Source: Isoetes taiwanensis (Eukaryota > Streptophyta > Lycopodiopsida > Isoetales > Isoetaceae). From it: a DNA stretch of 64,000 nt. Of the stretch, positions 13,200 to 26,240 are shown piece by piece. The position numbers and the translations under genes were made by a program. Within the stretch, counting starts at the first letter, position 1; every line of letters starts with the position of its first letter. The notes under the pieces were generated by a model. It was given only the letters and a program-made list of their open reading frames with translations, did no database searches and was not told the origin of the DNA. Where the stretch lies: positions 2,110,447-2,174,446 of the forward strand of contig JAJEKV010000041.1 of the NCBI GenBank assembly GCA_021234155.1. The letters are read 5' to 3'.

Positions 13200-14070
13200 T
13201 GAACGGGGGTTTGCCCCCTTATGGGCGACCCAAAAATTAATGAATTGTTCATCTAACAAATCAAGCAGAGAATTTGTAATTTCTCTATATTAAATGATTA
13301 GCAGGGTTGCCTAACCCGAGCTGCCCACTTTCCTGCGATTCTAGCTATGCCACATGTTGTGCCACGTCACCTAAAATCATTTTGAGCCGTTCGATTCTCT
13401 AATTTCGAATCCCACTGCCAGGGAAAGTAAAAAACCGAAGAAATTCTCTGCCGTGCCTCTGGCAAAGAACAGGCCCAACTCGGTTATGGCAGATCCGGCT
13501 CTGCATTAGGTCGTCCTCACTGATCGATTTTGAGACAAGGAAGTTCAGAGTTTTGGTGTAAGATCGACCCTTGCCTGCTTTTGCTTCCAATATTTTCTGT
13601 TACAGCCTATCAAGGACAGATTTCGATTCCAGGCATGAGATCTTGACAAGAATATCAGAATGCCTTCTATCGGGGACTTTAAGCCTTGCCTTCTACTCCA
13701 AGGTGAAGTTTTTCTCTTCTCTATACGCTTCTGTTTTCATTATAGTGCTTTTAACTATCCCATGCTCATTTGTTCTCCTTCATTTGCTCATCACATTCTT
13801 TACCTATTTAGAATTACTTTTGTAGGTCTGATATTTCGTATTTTTTAGACTTGAACTGGTTGGATTTTTTACTATTTTCATGTAAATTGACCGATGGTTG
13901 TTCTAATAACATTATTTAGTGGTTATATGAGTTCCTAACAAGTAAGAAATAAAGGACTAAGGCATCGCCTTCAGGCTTAGATTTGTTTAATGTGTTTTGC
14001 AGTGTTAAAGTTCTTCATGGATTTTAGAACTTGTTAGAAGGTTATGCTTTTAAGGCTTGAAGATATACAG
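13200..14070. other. Unassigned sequence
   Basis: Only short open frames occur here (for example 13571-13825, plus). They are hydrophobic, low in information and without a recognisable family. I call no gene. Confidence 0.4.
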
Positions 14071-14071
14071 G

Positions 14072-14400
14072 TTATGCTTTTGGGATGAGGCACCTAAAAC
14101 CGTTGAGCATCGTGAAGTTGCCCTGTCCAAGAACACCGCTTATTATCTTTTGACAGAATGCATCAAAAGCAAGATCTAAGCACATTGAGATGGTCATCTT
14201 TTCAGCGAAGTAAGAGATAAAAGTGAGCTTGTCTGCTGTCGAGCTTTGCAGCTGCATTTTCTGAAATAAAATTGCAGCTTCCTTATTATGCCCATGTTGA
14301 ACATGTGCTGCAATACCAGTCAATACAAAGGATAAGCATTTTAATACATGCTCCTGCTCATTGCCATGACATTCCTGAATTTAATTAAGCATTCGACAAT
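14072..14400 (-). pseudogene. PPR-protein-like relic
   Basis: The minus-strand reading TGIAAHVQHGHNKEAAILFQ followed by KMQLQSSTADKLTFIS resembles one L/S-type pentatricopeptide repeat (compare the common AQHGHGKEALELFxxM...PDxxTF). The sequence after it (LAFDAFCQKIISGVLGQGN) is only loosely PPR-like. Both sides are out of frame or non-coding, so at most this is a fragment. PPR proteins bind organellar RNA. The call rests on one repeat and could be chance. Confidence 0.35.
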
Positions 14401-15320
14401 AGTAGTCCCCAAAGAGGTAGCTTGTAAGGAGCATTTTCCTTTGCAAATGTAAATCCACGTATAGCTCACAGCATAATAACGAAGCCCATGAGGTCCATGG
14501 TCTCCAAATGGATCCACTACACCATCATCCTACGGTGTGCGGGGTAGAGTACTTCAACTTGCATTATTAACACATAGATGCAAACCTGGAACATAAGGAG
14601 TCATCCATTAATACCAAGGCCTGCACTTTGACCAATATTTTGACCTAAAAGGCAATTCTCAATAACACACAAAGGCAGTGTCATACCAATGAGCCTGCTG
14701 GAAAACAAACATAAGAGGCAGGCTATGCAGCTGACAGATTATGGGTTGCTAGATAGAACTTCCTGATACATAGCTTGTATTGTACTTTCATCGCTTGTGC
14801 ATTTTGAAACACCCAATTTCGTGTGTACCACATGTGGAAACTCAAATCCAGCTTTTGATTGAAGAAGTTCAATGAAATCATCATCTAACAGGGTATGTTG
14901 CTGACAGGTTATGGGTTGCTAGTGGTAGTGATAACATGTCAAGAATCTTATGAAATTTGGCATCCAACTAAATGCATATTGCCAGATTGTCTAGAAGTTT
15001 AAGATTCACATCAAAATACTGCCATGTCCCATGCACCCAATTGACAAGGACTGTCTATCAAGGGCATACTCTCATCTTGCTTTAGACCACCTGATTTTTT
15101 GCTAGAAAACATGCAATTTGCAGCACTTGGAGGTAAATAACCAAGGAATTTCTGAAGCCACTGGAGATATCTGGAAAGCTTATGTTTTCCAGATCCCTAA
15201 AGCAGGTACAACTTTGTCCCAAAATATTAACCCATCTCATGTCTTCTTATGCTTTAAGGACCTAACGTTTCCCTCCATGCATTATGGGGGCTCTTTGTAG
15301 CCAATCGTACTTCCTGCTGC

Positions 15321-15500
15321 CTCTTTTGCTCCACAACTTGTTTTTCTAGTAATTGCCGTGGAAGAACAAAGGGCAGCAACAACGAAATCAATTGTATTTC
15401 TCCCAACTTGCTCTTTTGCTCCACAACTTGTTTTTCTGGTAATTGCCATGGAAGAAGAGAGGCCAGTAACAACGAAATTAGTTGTTTTTCTCCCAGCATT
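15321..15500. repeat. Tandem duplication, 2 x 90 bp
   Basis: Two 90-bp units, starting CTCTTTTGCTCCACAACTTG at 15321 and at 15411, with about a dozen differences. Because 90 is a multiple of three, both strands stay open across the repeat, giving 30-residue protein repeats on either strand. No known protein is recognised, so the open frames may simply follow from the repeat. Confidence 0.75.
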
Positions 15501-16312
15501 TTTACTTGCGTTAATTCAGTTTACATTGCACACATTAAACCATATTAATTGTTCCTTTCTTACATTTGAATTGCAGCTCCTTGGCACCTAGCTCTTCCTT
15601 GCAATATCTCACATGCAGCTTCACATTGTGTTCCAGGTTGTTTCAAATAGGATTGCATTTTTAGCCTTCAAATTCACTTTCCTCTTGATTAAGATAATTT
15701 GATATGCCACTTTGCCTCTCTACACAAGATAGCAATCTGCTGGGTTGGCATGATTTAAATAGTTATTTGTATCCTTGACAGGTAATTCTGTCATATGTTC
15801 AACCTCGGTTTTCATGCTTAATAATATATTGCCTCGTTTGACTTGTCTTTTCTTGATTTGTGTTATGTTTTATGCAAATATTTGTAGAGTTGTTCTTTGA
15901 ATAGCAAGAGCAAACAGAGTGGAGAGAAAAGACCCTGAGCTACTGATCTAGCTTGTCAAAGTATTGGAAATTTATGGGATGTTAAAACTCCTGACATTTG
16001 TTTGTTTGTTTGTTTTTTTTTTTTTTTTTTTTTATCATATGTACTTGCTTTTCTCCAATGAATGGATGATACATGGTGTGATTGGTATAAAATGGTAATA
16101 ATGTAAACTTTGTTTGTGCTATTTACTAACTATAAGGATGGGTAAGTGATGCTCAATATACTGGTAAAGGGGGCACCTTTGGAGATTTCTAAATGTGTAA
16201 AAGGGAACATTAAAGTTTGCCGAAAAAAATGGAACCAATAGGATAATTTACCCCTTGTCAAAAATTAAAGCACAAGCTGGTTAATATGAACCGTCATAAT
16301 TTATTAGGAAGG

Positions 16313-16322
16313 CTAGGGTTTT
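16313..16322 (-). promoter_or_regulatory. Telo-box (AAAACCCTAG on minus strand)
   Basis: CTAGGGTTTT lies about 100 bp upstream of the start codon at 16418. Telo-boxes of the AAACCCTA type are common close to transcription starts of plant genes, especially growth and translation genes. The position supports a real promoter or 5' leader here. Confidence 0.5.
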
Positions 16323-16417
16323 GACCATTGGGCAGCAGCTAAGCTCGATTCCAAAGGCGACCTTTATGATCCTTTATTGCTCTGGGATTATCTAAGGTAA
16401 TAACTAGGTATTCGGCC

Positions 16418-16741
16418 ATGGGTTTTAATTCCGATGGCTGGTCCGGTAGGCAAACTTCTGAAGAAGAGTACATAACGGATATTGAAACAGAAAGAGAGCT
16501 CCTTTGGTGCCAAAATACAGTGAAACTTGAGAAATTAAGGATGAATAGAAGAGGCGGTAGTCGCAGCTATGAGTCCAAACGAAACTTTGAAGGAAACAGA
16601 GGTGGCTACGTTGCTAAAAGGAGTAGCAGCTTCAGTAGAAATCCAGCAGGGTTTTACAGAAGTAATAGCAATAATGAGCATTTCGTGCCTGAGACACAAC
16701 CTACTGACGAAGATTTTGATTCCGATAATGAAGATTTACAG
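16418..16741 (+). CDS. Probable first coding exon of an unidentified gene
   Basis: The ATG sits in a good plant context (GGCCATGG) and opens 108 codons that end exactly at a candidate donor (CAG|GTATAA), in phase 0. The product is hydrophilic: an acidic start (SEEEYITDIETERELLW), then a basic Gly/Arg/Ser stretch around residues 45-80 (MNRRGGSRSYESKR, RGGYVAKRSSSFSRN), then an acidic Asp/Glu tail (TDEDFDSDNEDLQ). Such RGG/SR-like low-complexity sequence is typical of nuclear or RNA-associated plant proteins, but I do not recognise the family. A telo-box lies upstream. The following exons are uncertain; candidate continuations start at 17336 and 19893. Confidence 0.5.
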
Positions 16742-19186
16742 GTATAATGTGAAAGAAAAAATGTTTTGAGCTTTGTAAGAAGCCATTAATTTCGTAGTTT
16801 ATGCCTGCTGTTGGAGCATGAACAGACCACTAAGAAAAGTAAGTGGGTGATAAATGGTAGCAAATTTATGGAGGTAAATGTGTTTACAGAATAGGTAGTC
16901 CATGCTATTACTTGTTACTTTTAACAATGTGCTGGACTCAGATTCCATATATTGATCTTTTATTCATTAAGCCGAGTGCATGGACGATAGGTTGTGCATA
17001 ATACAAAGGGGGTGAATAATAGGCCAGCATAACCCTTTTGTGTACTACTGAATGGCCGACTGTTTGGCTAGATTATGTAGTCATAACTGTTTGTTAGGTT
17101 ATGGTAATGTTAGTCTTTATGTGACACTAAGACCAGAAGGATTTTAACTTTGTAAATGTTACTAAAGTAATGTGATTAACTGAACTATTAGACCGAACAT
17201 GCTTAGTAGATTATCAGACATCAAGAGCAAAGGGTACATTAGGTGAAGGGCGAAGAGCCAAGAATCACCTAAGGTACCTTTTGGCCCTTGGGTCATTACC
17301 AAGTCTATTGCTAACGTTCTCATGATTGGCTGCAGGTACGTGGTGATTCTTCTCCTAATGTGTCTTCTTTGCTGTTATGGTGTATGGTCAGTCGAAACGG
17401 ATGTATTGGGTCTAAGTGAGGCAATATAATGGAAGGACTTAATCTGCTACAACGGTTGAGTCAAAAAAATGTTTTTTGGATAAGCTATAGGACAAAAGCA
17501 GAAAGATATCTGCACTTTTGGTATGCCTTCTGAAATTTTGTTTATGAGGCTCTAAATACTGTTACACAAGTAGAAAAGAACTGCAGAACATGTCACTAGG
17601 TACATTCCTTCAGGTAATGGAACCATTTCTAATGTATATGATATTCCAGTTGTATGAGTTGACAGCATAATGCATTGGAGGTTGTAAGAAATTGGTTAAG
17701 CAGGTGTAAACCTTACCTTATGACATGTTTTCTGATACATTTTGAACAGATTTTGTATGAAAAGATATGCTGGTATGTTTGCACAGTACTATGGTTATTT
17801 AAATTTATGCTCTAAGTTTATTATGAGTTAATGTGTTCTGAGTGTTGTTTTGGTAATTGATACCATGAGCTGGTTTAGTTGGAATATTGCATTGCTGGTA
17901 CAGTCTTAGATGCTATTGTTTCTTTTTAAAAAAAATCTTATGGATACGACATGAGTGGTCAGGGAAATAAGGTAGTGTAGCAAAGCTACTAAACTGTCAT
18001 CATGCAGGGAGATGTTAAAAACAATCCATAGTGTTCAATGTGGTAAATACCTCCCTTAGTCATTATTGACAGGTTCTACAAATTCCTAAAAGATGAGCAG
18101 GTTGTACGTCACTCTAAAAGTTGTGACATGGATAACAGGATGTACATGTGTCTAAAGGATGAGTAGAGTCTAAAGTATGTTGAATTTAAAGCGGATATGG
18201 CCATATATTCCTAGTGTAGTTTGTGAAAAAGATACTCCTTTTCAGTTCTGGAGGAAGTCCCCATGATTATGTCATTTGCTGAAAATTGTGAATCATATAA
18301 CAATTCGGAAAGGGCTTAAAAATAAGAGGTGTTTTAATTCCGGAAAACCATTCTCTTATTACACAGAAATAACCTATATCTGTAGTGTTATTGGCTGTAT
18401 CTACATATGATATTCATTGCTTGAACAATAGTGACCATGGATTTAATATTATGGCACAACCGGGTCACTGTAGGGCATATTTGTGTTGTTTTATATGTTT
18501 GGTGGCTAACCTTTGTAGCCAAAGTTTTGACTAGATATGAAAGTGGTGAACCTGTTACCCAAGATGTTCTTTTAGATCATAGGATGGAATGATTAGACTA
18601 CGGAGGGATTGACCAAAGTAGTCAGATGGGCTAGTAGGATTGTTGTCTGAACTAGTTTAGTCCGGGTTTTTTTTTTTTTTTTTTTTAATTTATATGCAAG
18701 CTTTACTCAAGGGAATTAGACCTTTGGACCCAGGCTGACCCAGGCATAGATTTGCTTATGAGGTAAATCCATGGTCTATGCTTGTGTAACCATTGGATAC
18801 TTTAGTTTTCCAAGTGTATCCCTAAAGTATGGACTCATACGTATTTATGTTTTCAAATATTCCTAGAATGGGATGTTTATTTTGACATGTTTAAGACCAT
18901 GGTCCTTCTTAGGACGTGCTTTATAGGCTGAGTAACATGGCTTTTTTGAATTTGCATTTGGACCATTGATTTACAATGGGAAAAATTTGGGATATATGGT
19001 TTGAGTGTTCGCTCAAATAGTAACCTGATGTTTATTTCCATTTATGAAGGGCAACTCCATAGCATACCTAGGCAGATCTCAAAGTATTCGGCAAACTATG
19101 TCTTACTAGGGATTCTGTGTGGAATATTTTTCTCGGGCAAATCTATGGCTTTGTGGACGGATCTATATACCTAACCCTGATAAGCA
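16742..19186 (+). other. Probable intronic or intergenic sequence
   Basis: T-rich DNA with frequent stops and poly-T runs at about 16008-16033 (just upstream) and 18666-18686, as in plant introns. Apart from the hairpin module at 17229-17370 I see no coding sequence. Confidence 0.4.
17229..17370 (+). repeat. Hairpin plus splice-like site module, copy 1
   Basis: An imperfect inverted repeat (arms 17229-17246 and 17265-17282, 18 bp with about three mismatches) is followed about 50 bp later by TTGGCTGCAG|GTACG. Both parts recur at 19787-19925. The reading after the AG is in phase with the exon at 16418 (VRGDSSPNVSS...). It could be an alternative exon start, a donor, or part of a duplicated intron. 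Confidence 0.5.
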
Positions 19187-19504
19187 GGACTCTGATGAGA
19201 TAAGAGGATGTTCAGACATGGGCTCAGAGTACTCCATTGTGTATTTCATACTCTGATGTAGAGCATTTTGATGATCCGCTGATTGCAAAAATGACATTTT
19301 GTTTGCAAAGCACAGCTCTAGAAAATGAGGAGAGACATATGGCAGCTCTCCAATTCTTTTCTAAACGAATATAAGCAAGGCTATGATCATGATAGCCAGC
19401 AGAAATATGAGGAGATGAAGCTGCCCATTTCGTCCTAAAATGAAGATGATCTTGGGTCTAAAATCAACGTAAACCAGGTATGGCAGTGATCCTTGTTATA
19501 AAGA
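19187..19504. repeat. 318-bp dispersed direct repeat, copy 2
   Basis: Identical by eye to 8947-9264. Here it continues smoothly into the surrounding non-repetitive DNA on both sides, so this is probably the original location. A possible donor lies near 19477 (CCAG|GTATGG). Confidence 0.7.
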
Positions 19505-19786
19505 AAAATAGTCCTTATTCAAGTTGGGAATCATCCTGTACAATAAGGCACAGAGGTATAAAGCTTTTGCTAGCTTGTTAGGAAAGAGATAGATCTATAA
19601 GTTCATTTTGTATTAACTGTTCCCTCTTATCTTGCTGAATGTCTATATTTGCCGATGGCAGATTTGGCCTATAAACAGAAAGGATTTTTCTTGGTCATTT
19701 TATGTATTTGATTCCAGCAGTGGTTATATTCTCTCATTTGTCATGATTTATGTCAAAACATTCTAAGTTCTTTTTTATCTTTGGGC

Positions 19787-19925
19787 AAAAGGATTACATT
19801 AGGTGATCGGCTAATAACCGAGAAGCCTAAGGTACCTTTTGGCCCTTGCATCTTTACCCTTATCAGGCTAATGATGTATTGATTGGCTGCAGGTACGGGC
19901 TTCTCCTCTTAATGTTTCCCTTTTG
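19787..19925 (+). repeat. Hairpin plus splice-like site module, copy 2
   Basis: The arms 19787-19803 and 19826-19840 repeat the CCTAAGGTACCTTTT arm seen at 17268-17282, and the spacer changes while keeping its own pairing (TCGG/CCGA). TTGGCTGCAG|GTACG follows at 19883-19897. The in-phase reading VRASPLNVSLL resembles copy 1 (VRGDSSPNVSSLL). Confidence 0.5.
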
Positions 19926-20192
19926 TCCAATGTATTAGGAGTTCTTAGGAGTTGGCATCCAAATTGGGACTGAAGCTTGGCGCATCTGAAGCAGTTCAAA
20001 TGATTGCATCAAAATGGTAGTTGTTGCACACTTGAGAGTGCTGTGGCCAATACATAAATTTTCTACCGATGGTTTTCTTTATTTCTAAACCAAGGTACTC
20101 TGTCTGGTTATAAATTTTTGTGAACTGATACTCTTTCATAGGGCTGCCATGATCGCAGTAAAGCATAGCCTTGACATTGAATGCTGGCTGTC

Positions 20193-20743
<551 letters not shown>

Positions 20744-21989
20744 AGTTTTTGTACTATGAGGGGTTGTACTATAAGAGGTTGTACTACGAGGACTTTTGCA
20801 AAGTCAACAGGTTGCAAAGACTTTATTAACCAATTACTGTTTTTTTGAATGAGAAATTATACCATGTGAAACCCAAATAACATAAACTCCAAAGACTAAA
20901 CCTGACAGTAACCAATAAAATCTTAAACCCTTAAACCTAAACAAATGCTAGTAGTCAATAGTTACTCTGACACTAAATCTTAAGCCCTTTAACTTAAAAC
21001 CCATGTATCAAGGGACATTATAGACCTTGGGAACCATAGGTATGTACCTTTAAGGATACTTAGTTCCAACCAATCAACATATATTGAACATGTAGATGGT
21101 CAAATTCTTGGTCAACAACCATAGCCAAGTTGGATCAACCTCTCAAGTCAATCTCGCTAAGAACAATTCTCTCTACATAAGGATGTTTGTTGAATGCCCT
21201 TACAAAAAAGTAGGCTACTAAAATAGCATACGTGAAAGTGTATGTACAAAATGGAATAAAATAGAATGCCTGAGATAGTTTGAAGTGTTAGAGCCAAAGA
21301 TTATTGTCGAGGAAACTTTAACTTGCATCCTTCCTTTTTACATCAAGCATCCCAAGATTACACTATGGCAATAAAAATCGGGCGAGGAAGTTAAAGCCCA
21401 AGTAACGAACTAGTAATTTTGCATTGCTACCAAAGATGCGACGTAATGCGCATGTAAGGTCTATCATGCCAACTATTAGTGTTCTAAAGGATGAAAGAGC
21501 TTGTCTATCCTTTAATCAAGACTTTGTTAGGAATGTTTTATAATGTGAGGGGAGAACCTATGAATTGGTAATAATTATAATGGTAGTTAAATGGCGACCT
21601 CTTAACTCGATGTGAAATCTAGCTCTAAATAGAATGGATTGTGTAGAGTTTAGGATATTATTGCATTAAGACAGTGGTAGTTTATCTATTTATTAGACTT
21701 TGGCTTTGTCGACGTGTGTAAATGTAATGGGTAGTTAACACGAATGTACTTAAAGCGAGATTAAATAGATATGTGAAGATCTTGCAAATGTTTACACGTT
21801 TATAAATATGGTCAAAGATCCAAGTAAACGGTGGGCATAATATTAGACTATACTTGGGCTAATGGCCTTGCAAGATTTAATAGCCAAATCTTTTTACCAT
21901 GCTTAAGAGGGTCTAAAGTTGAGTGTCAAAATTAAGTTAGCAGAAGTCATCCTTTAGAGCTAGTAAATTGGTTCAAAGCATTGTGTTGC

Positions 21990-22480
21990 ATAGTTAAAAA
22001 CCTCATTGAATGAATTGTTGCTCACATCGGGTGGTTAACGAATGAATGCAACTTGTCAGAAAGTTGTCGCAGGTCAAATAGGGCAACTATTTTGCCCGCT
22101 CCATCGGTTTCAAGCACAAAATCATTAATACAATTGAAGGCCAAGCAAGTAATCTGCAGTTAATGACAAAAGAAATGTGATTCACAAGCCAAAAAACATG
22201 CCTGGATAAAGGATATTACTAGTAACATCGCATCATACCTTAGATTTGTGTGGCTTTTCAGTACTGCATGTCCCAACTCCCAAATGACTAGATTGCCATC
22301 ATCTCCAACCGATAATGAAAAGATTTTCATGCCTTAAATGCCAAGGCGCCATTGCACGATATATCTCCGGATGACTAGATTGCCATCATCTCCAACCCGA
22401 TCCGAAAAGATTCTCATGCCTTAAATGCCAAGGCACGTCTTCAACAACTCCCTCATGGGGCGGCACAATATATCTCCTGA
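21990..22480 (-). pseudogene. MSI1/RBBP4-like WD40 gene fragment (copy 1)
   Basis: The minus strand carries the exon core [20 protein letters not shown] and then GNLVIW, which matches the conserved [21 protein letters not shown]...LxIWD of MSI1/FVE/RBBP4 histone-binding WD40 proteins. A second, tandem copy of that unit ([10 protein letters not shown]...[11 protein letters not shown]) follows. Across an apparent intron with an AACTGCAG acceptor lies ITCLAFNCINDFVLETDGAG...VALFDLRQLSDK, which matches the next blade (VNCLAFNP...LATGSxDKTVxLFDLRKL). Family members act in chromatin complexes. This is only two blades out of seven, with an internal duplication and stops, so it is a gene fragment. 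It lies antisense inside element H. Confidence 0.75.
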
Positions 22481-24329
22481 TTAAGAGATACAACATGACT
22501 AGAAAAAACATCGTATTAAATGTACAATGATCAATAAATCATCTCACTAAATTGATATGCCTTTCATAAAATATACAACGCACAAAATGAAAACATAAAA
22601 TAAGAACCAGTAGAAACATGCACAACCACTTTCATGTCAATCTCCAGTACATTTATGAAATGGGCATGTAAACGCCTTTGTCTCAAAATGGAAAAACCAT
22701 TTGAAAGGCATACAAAATTGGCATTTAAAAGACAAATAGCAAACATCATAATGTGCACTACAAATCCATAATCTACTCCAGTTAAGAAAAAGTTCATCTA
22801 GGCTTGAAATTTCACTGGCAACCTCTTGTAGATACATCAACTCCAAATACAACCTTTGATCAGCATCATAGCACTTGCAAGCATAAGTTTGAAGAACACA
22901 TTCAGTAGCTATTTCTGAAGCACCATAAGCATTTAAAATGTACCTCCCTTTATTAATGAGATATATGTGCTAAGGAAATACAATTGATTATCTACGAGGA
23001 TACAAAAAAACCCACTTTAGAATCTAGTCAAGCGCATCAAATAAGCATGAGTGCCAAACTTTCTTTGCCTCCATTTCTAGTGGGAACAACAGTCAGATAA
23101 ACAATAAGCGATTGGGCCCATTTCTAATGATACACGCACATTGCACATTATATATAGAATGTGCATACTCATCTAGAACATTATCAATAGCGAATCTAAT
23201 TTTCTTTCACCTATAGATTGTGGCAGATCTCCGCATTGCGGTGCAAATCCTACAATAGTCCAAATAAAATGCACGGGATGTCTTGAGATGTTGCTAATGT
23301 CTTGCTATAATGGAACAATAGCTCAAAGAAAATCCCGCATGTGTCATCCACAACATGTTATTGGAGTATAAAGTGGTTTTTGAAATGAAAAATGACAGGG
23401 AACTAGTTATGCCATTCCAGAACAAAAACACCTTTGGATGTTGCGCCTCACCCTAGTTTATCCAACATGGAAGGACTCAGTTGAAGACAAAGCACTAGGT
23501 TGCATTTAAAATGGACCTAGCAAAACAAATGTAAAACACTCCCCTTGATAATGTTCATACCTTTAATATAATGCCCGACTCTGCATTATATGGCAAAATA
23601 TAGGGAAGTTTCGGACATAATCCATTGACAAAACTATGTTTGAGACTTTTATGTAAATATGTAGGGCCAACTTACTCCCTTCCCATCACGGAAGCATCAA
23701 GAGAAGAAACGGACGTGGGTGTCGACCGCAATCTTCATAGCTTTAGTGATAGCTCGCATGCTTATGAAAGCATAAAGCAAGTCCGAAATGGCCAATTTAA
23801 CAACTTTCAAGTTACACACATGTTAGATCAAAAGCAAGCTTTCTTACCAAGTGCACCTTGATGTAAATCGAATTTGCCTTCCGAACGCATAAAAAACGGT
23901 TCTGACAAACAAAGAACATGGAGTCATTTAAAATCCGAGCAAGATCATAAACTAAAGAAACTAAAGGCTGGATTTGATGAATACCATAGAACAGAATAAC
24001 TAAGCAAATGATAATGATCCAATCGTACAAATAAAATCTCAAAACTATGAAGAAATGGCGGATGCCGTTGTTTGCAACATAGGCACGATGAAATATACAC
24101 GAGCTAGTTATAACAGACTCTTGAAGGCCCAACAAGCCATATTCTCGGGGACATATTTGTTTGCCATGTTCCTTGAGAAGAGCATGTGCTTGGTGTAATG
24201 CGGGTTATTTTAAGATGATGTTATGATATCTAGAAAGCAAAGCATTCAACCGGGCCGTAACAAAATTTGTTGCATTTGTAAAAACCAAGCTCAAGAGTGC
24301 ATACCTGGTTGTTTGACTCATTCATGCTA

Positions 24330-24816
24330 AGCATTTGAAAAATGTATGCCAAGCAACATTTGTGGACTGACCAATGATCTTCCAATACATGTTCTTGCAC
24401 AGACAATAGAGCTTTCATTTAGGAGTTATGGCCATAACTCAACTGTAAAAAACTGTGGCAAGCAAAGACATTAGACCATTTGGCCTTTGTTTTAGCCCAT
24501 TTATGTTAAGAATTTGGAAAATGGATGCCTAGCATCAATTGTGGATCTTCCAGTGACCTTTCCGCCGGATGTTCCTGTGCAGAAAATAGAGCTTTCATTT
24601 TGGAGTTATGGCCATATTTCTACCCGATTGTAAAAATGTGGCAGCAAAGACATTTCCTGATTTGGCACTGTTTTTGCCCATTTCTGCTATGAATTTGGAA
24701 AATGGAAGCCTAGCGTCAATTGTGGGCCTTCCAGTGACCTTTCCAACGGATGTTCTTGTGCATAAAACAGAGCTTCAATTTGGGAGTTATGGCCACGTTT
24801 CTAGAAAATCTGACTG
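24330..24816. repeat. Tandem repeat, about 180-bp unit, 2.7 copies
   Basis: Units begin near 24332, 24512 and 24693. Each contains ATTTGGAAAATGGA, a GACCTTTCC...GGATGTTC segment and GGAGTTATGGCCA. The last unit is partial. Confidence 0.85.
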
Positions 24817-25082
24817 ACATCCATACCGTTCAAGAAATCTACAGCAGCAGCAGCTTTTTTACAAATCAAAAACTAAGATTTATCATGACATTTCCTCATT
24901 GGCAATTATGGATCTAAGCGAGTGATTGCAGTAGTTCTATAGTTGTCACAGGACAAATAGAGACCACAATAGCCCGACTTATTTCTTTCCAAAAGGAATG
25001 AGTTTTAACATTTGTTTTTAGTGAATCACAGAGCAATTGCTGATGAACATTGGAAAAGGCAGTAACTAAATACTTAAGGCAC

Positions 25083-25249
25083 TTACTTTGCACTGGATTT
25101 GGCATCATCAAGTTTTGGAAAGTATCCGCTTTCCTTCATTTGTGTACTTAGACGTTTCAATGTGGCATAGATCTCTTCACTTCTTGGATGGCTTCTATCT
25201 TTCACAAAGAACTCATGCACGTTGTTATCAATCTCGATCCATGCCATTG
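25083..25249 (-). pseudogene. PPR E/E+ domain fragment, cut at its 5' side (copy 1)
   Basis: The minus strand reads MAWIEIDNNVHEFFVKDRSH, then PRSEEIYATLKRLSTQMKES, then GYFPKLDDAKSSAK and stop. This is the E/E+ tail of a plant organellar PPR protein (WIEVxNKVHxFxxGDRSHPxSEEIYAxLxxLxxxMKExGYxP). Copy 2 at 40170 continues upstream, but here the reading is broken at 25249 by the junction with another element. It encodes no working protein. Confidence 0.8.
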
Positions 25250-25406
25250 TGATAGAACCTAAAGGAATCTAAGAGAATTTATATAGAATCTTAAGAAATG
25301 TAGAGAAAATTTGGGATAATCTTTGAGAATCTAGGGGAATCTTAAGAGAATCTTAAGTTTGGATGGCTCAAAATTTGTGTACTCCCTTATAGTACACTCA
25401 CTTGTA
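25250..25406 (-). mobile_element. Alpha-end fragment of a TA-flanked AGATTC element
   Basis: The minus strand equals the first roughly 160 bp of the element at 50174: TACAAGTGAGTGTACTATAA, then AGATTC-type repeats. Its alpha end touches (TA)n at 25403-25424. Its inner edge is cut directly into the PPR fragment. Confidence 0.75.
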
Positions 25407-25424
25407 TATATATATATATATATA

Positions 25425-26235
25425 TTCTCAGCCACAAGCCAATGCTTCCACCTTGGATGCTGCATGATGTGACTAGTGTAAAGAAGATCGCAGGACATGT
25501 AGTTGTAAGCTAACATGCTTTTATAATATGATGTTATAACACTAGAAAATATAGCACATGCTAGACGTTTTTTGTTTTTGACTGATGGTAAAAGCCTACG
25601 TTTACGCCCAATCTCATAATAATGTATGGCAAGAGTGTTAAATTCATGGTTGTCACTTGGAATACCTTGAAAATTGCACCTGACCTGTTAAAGCAGAGCT
25701 GGCATAGTGTAACTTTCTGTTCTCTCGAATTTGAAACGTTACTTCAGTGTGCTTGGATAACATGTTAGGAACTCATTATGTAGAAATAAAATGAACATAG
25801 AAGCATGCTTGATGCAGTTCTGACTATGTATAGACAGTTCTAGCTAGGAAACCTTATGATGGCGCCTGCATGTCGAATCATCATGTTTCTGGACGGTAAA
25901 CAACCACCATATGCAGCATCCTTGCTTCTGAACTCCAGTGCTTAATAATCGTGGGAAGTCATTTTTGCCCTACCTTTTGTAACATTTCTAGAAATGCATG
26001 CCATTAACCAAATTCCCTACTTGTAACATCATTTGTTTGACAAATATTATAGCAAACATCCTAAGGTTATAGAAGCTAATTTGGTCCAATCACATTGATC
26101 CTGCGTTCTCACATTCCAAGCACAATGGTCGCCACCGTCCTTGAGAATTAGTGTTTGGAGTTTACTATGAAATAATTGATTGGACAAATGACTTGATTAG
26201 TTACGAAGAAAGCGGGCAAGTAATCATTCACTTGC
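25425..26235. other. Unassigned non-coding DNA
   Basis: AT-rich, stops in all frames, no repeats seen within the window. Confidence 0.4.
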
Positions 26236-26240
26236 GTAAC

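Noticed and set aside
22564-22852. Minus-strand open frames near 22564-22852 and 37644-37986 as WD40 continuation
   Set aside because: They do not match the family, and the two duplicate copies differ in frame.
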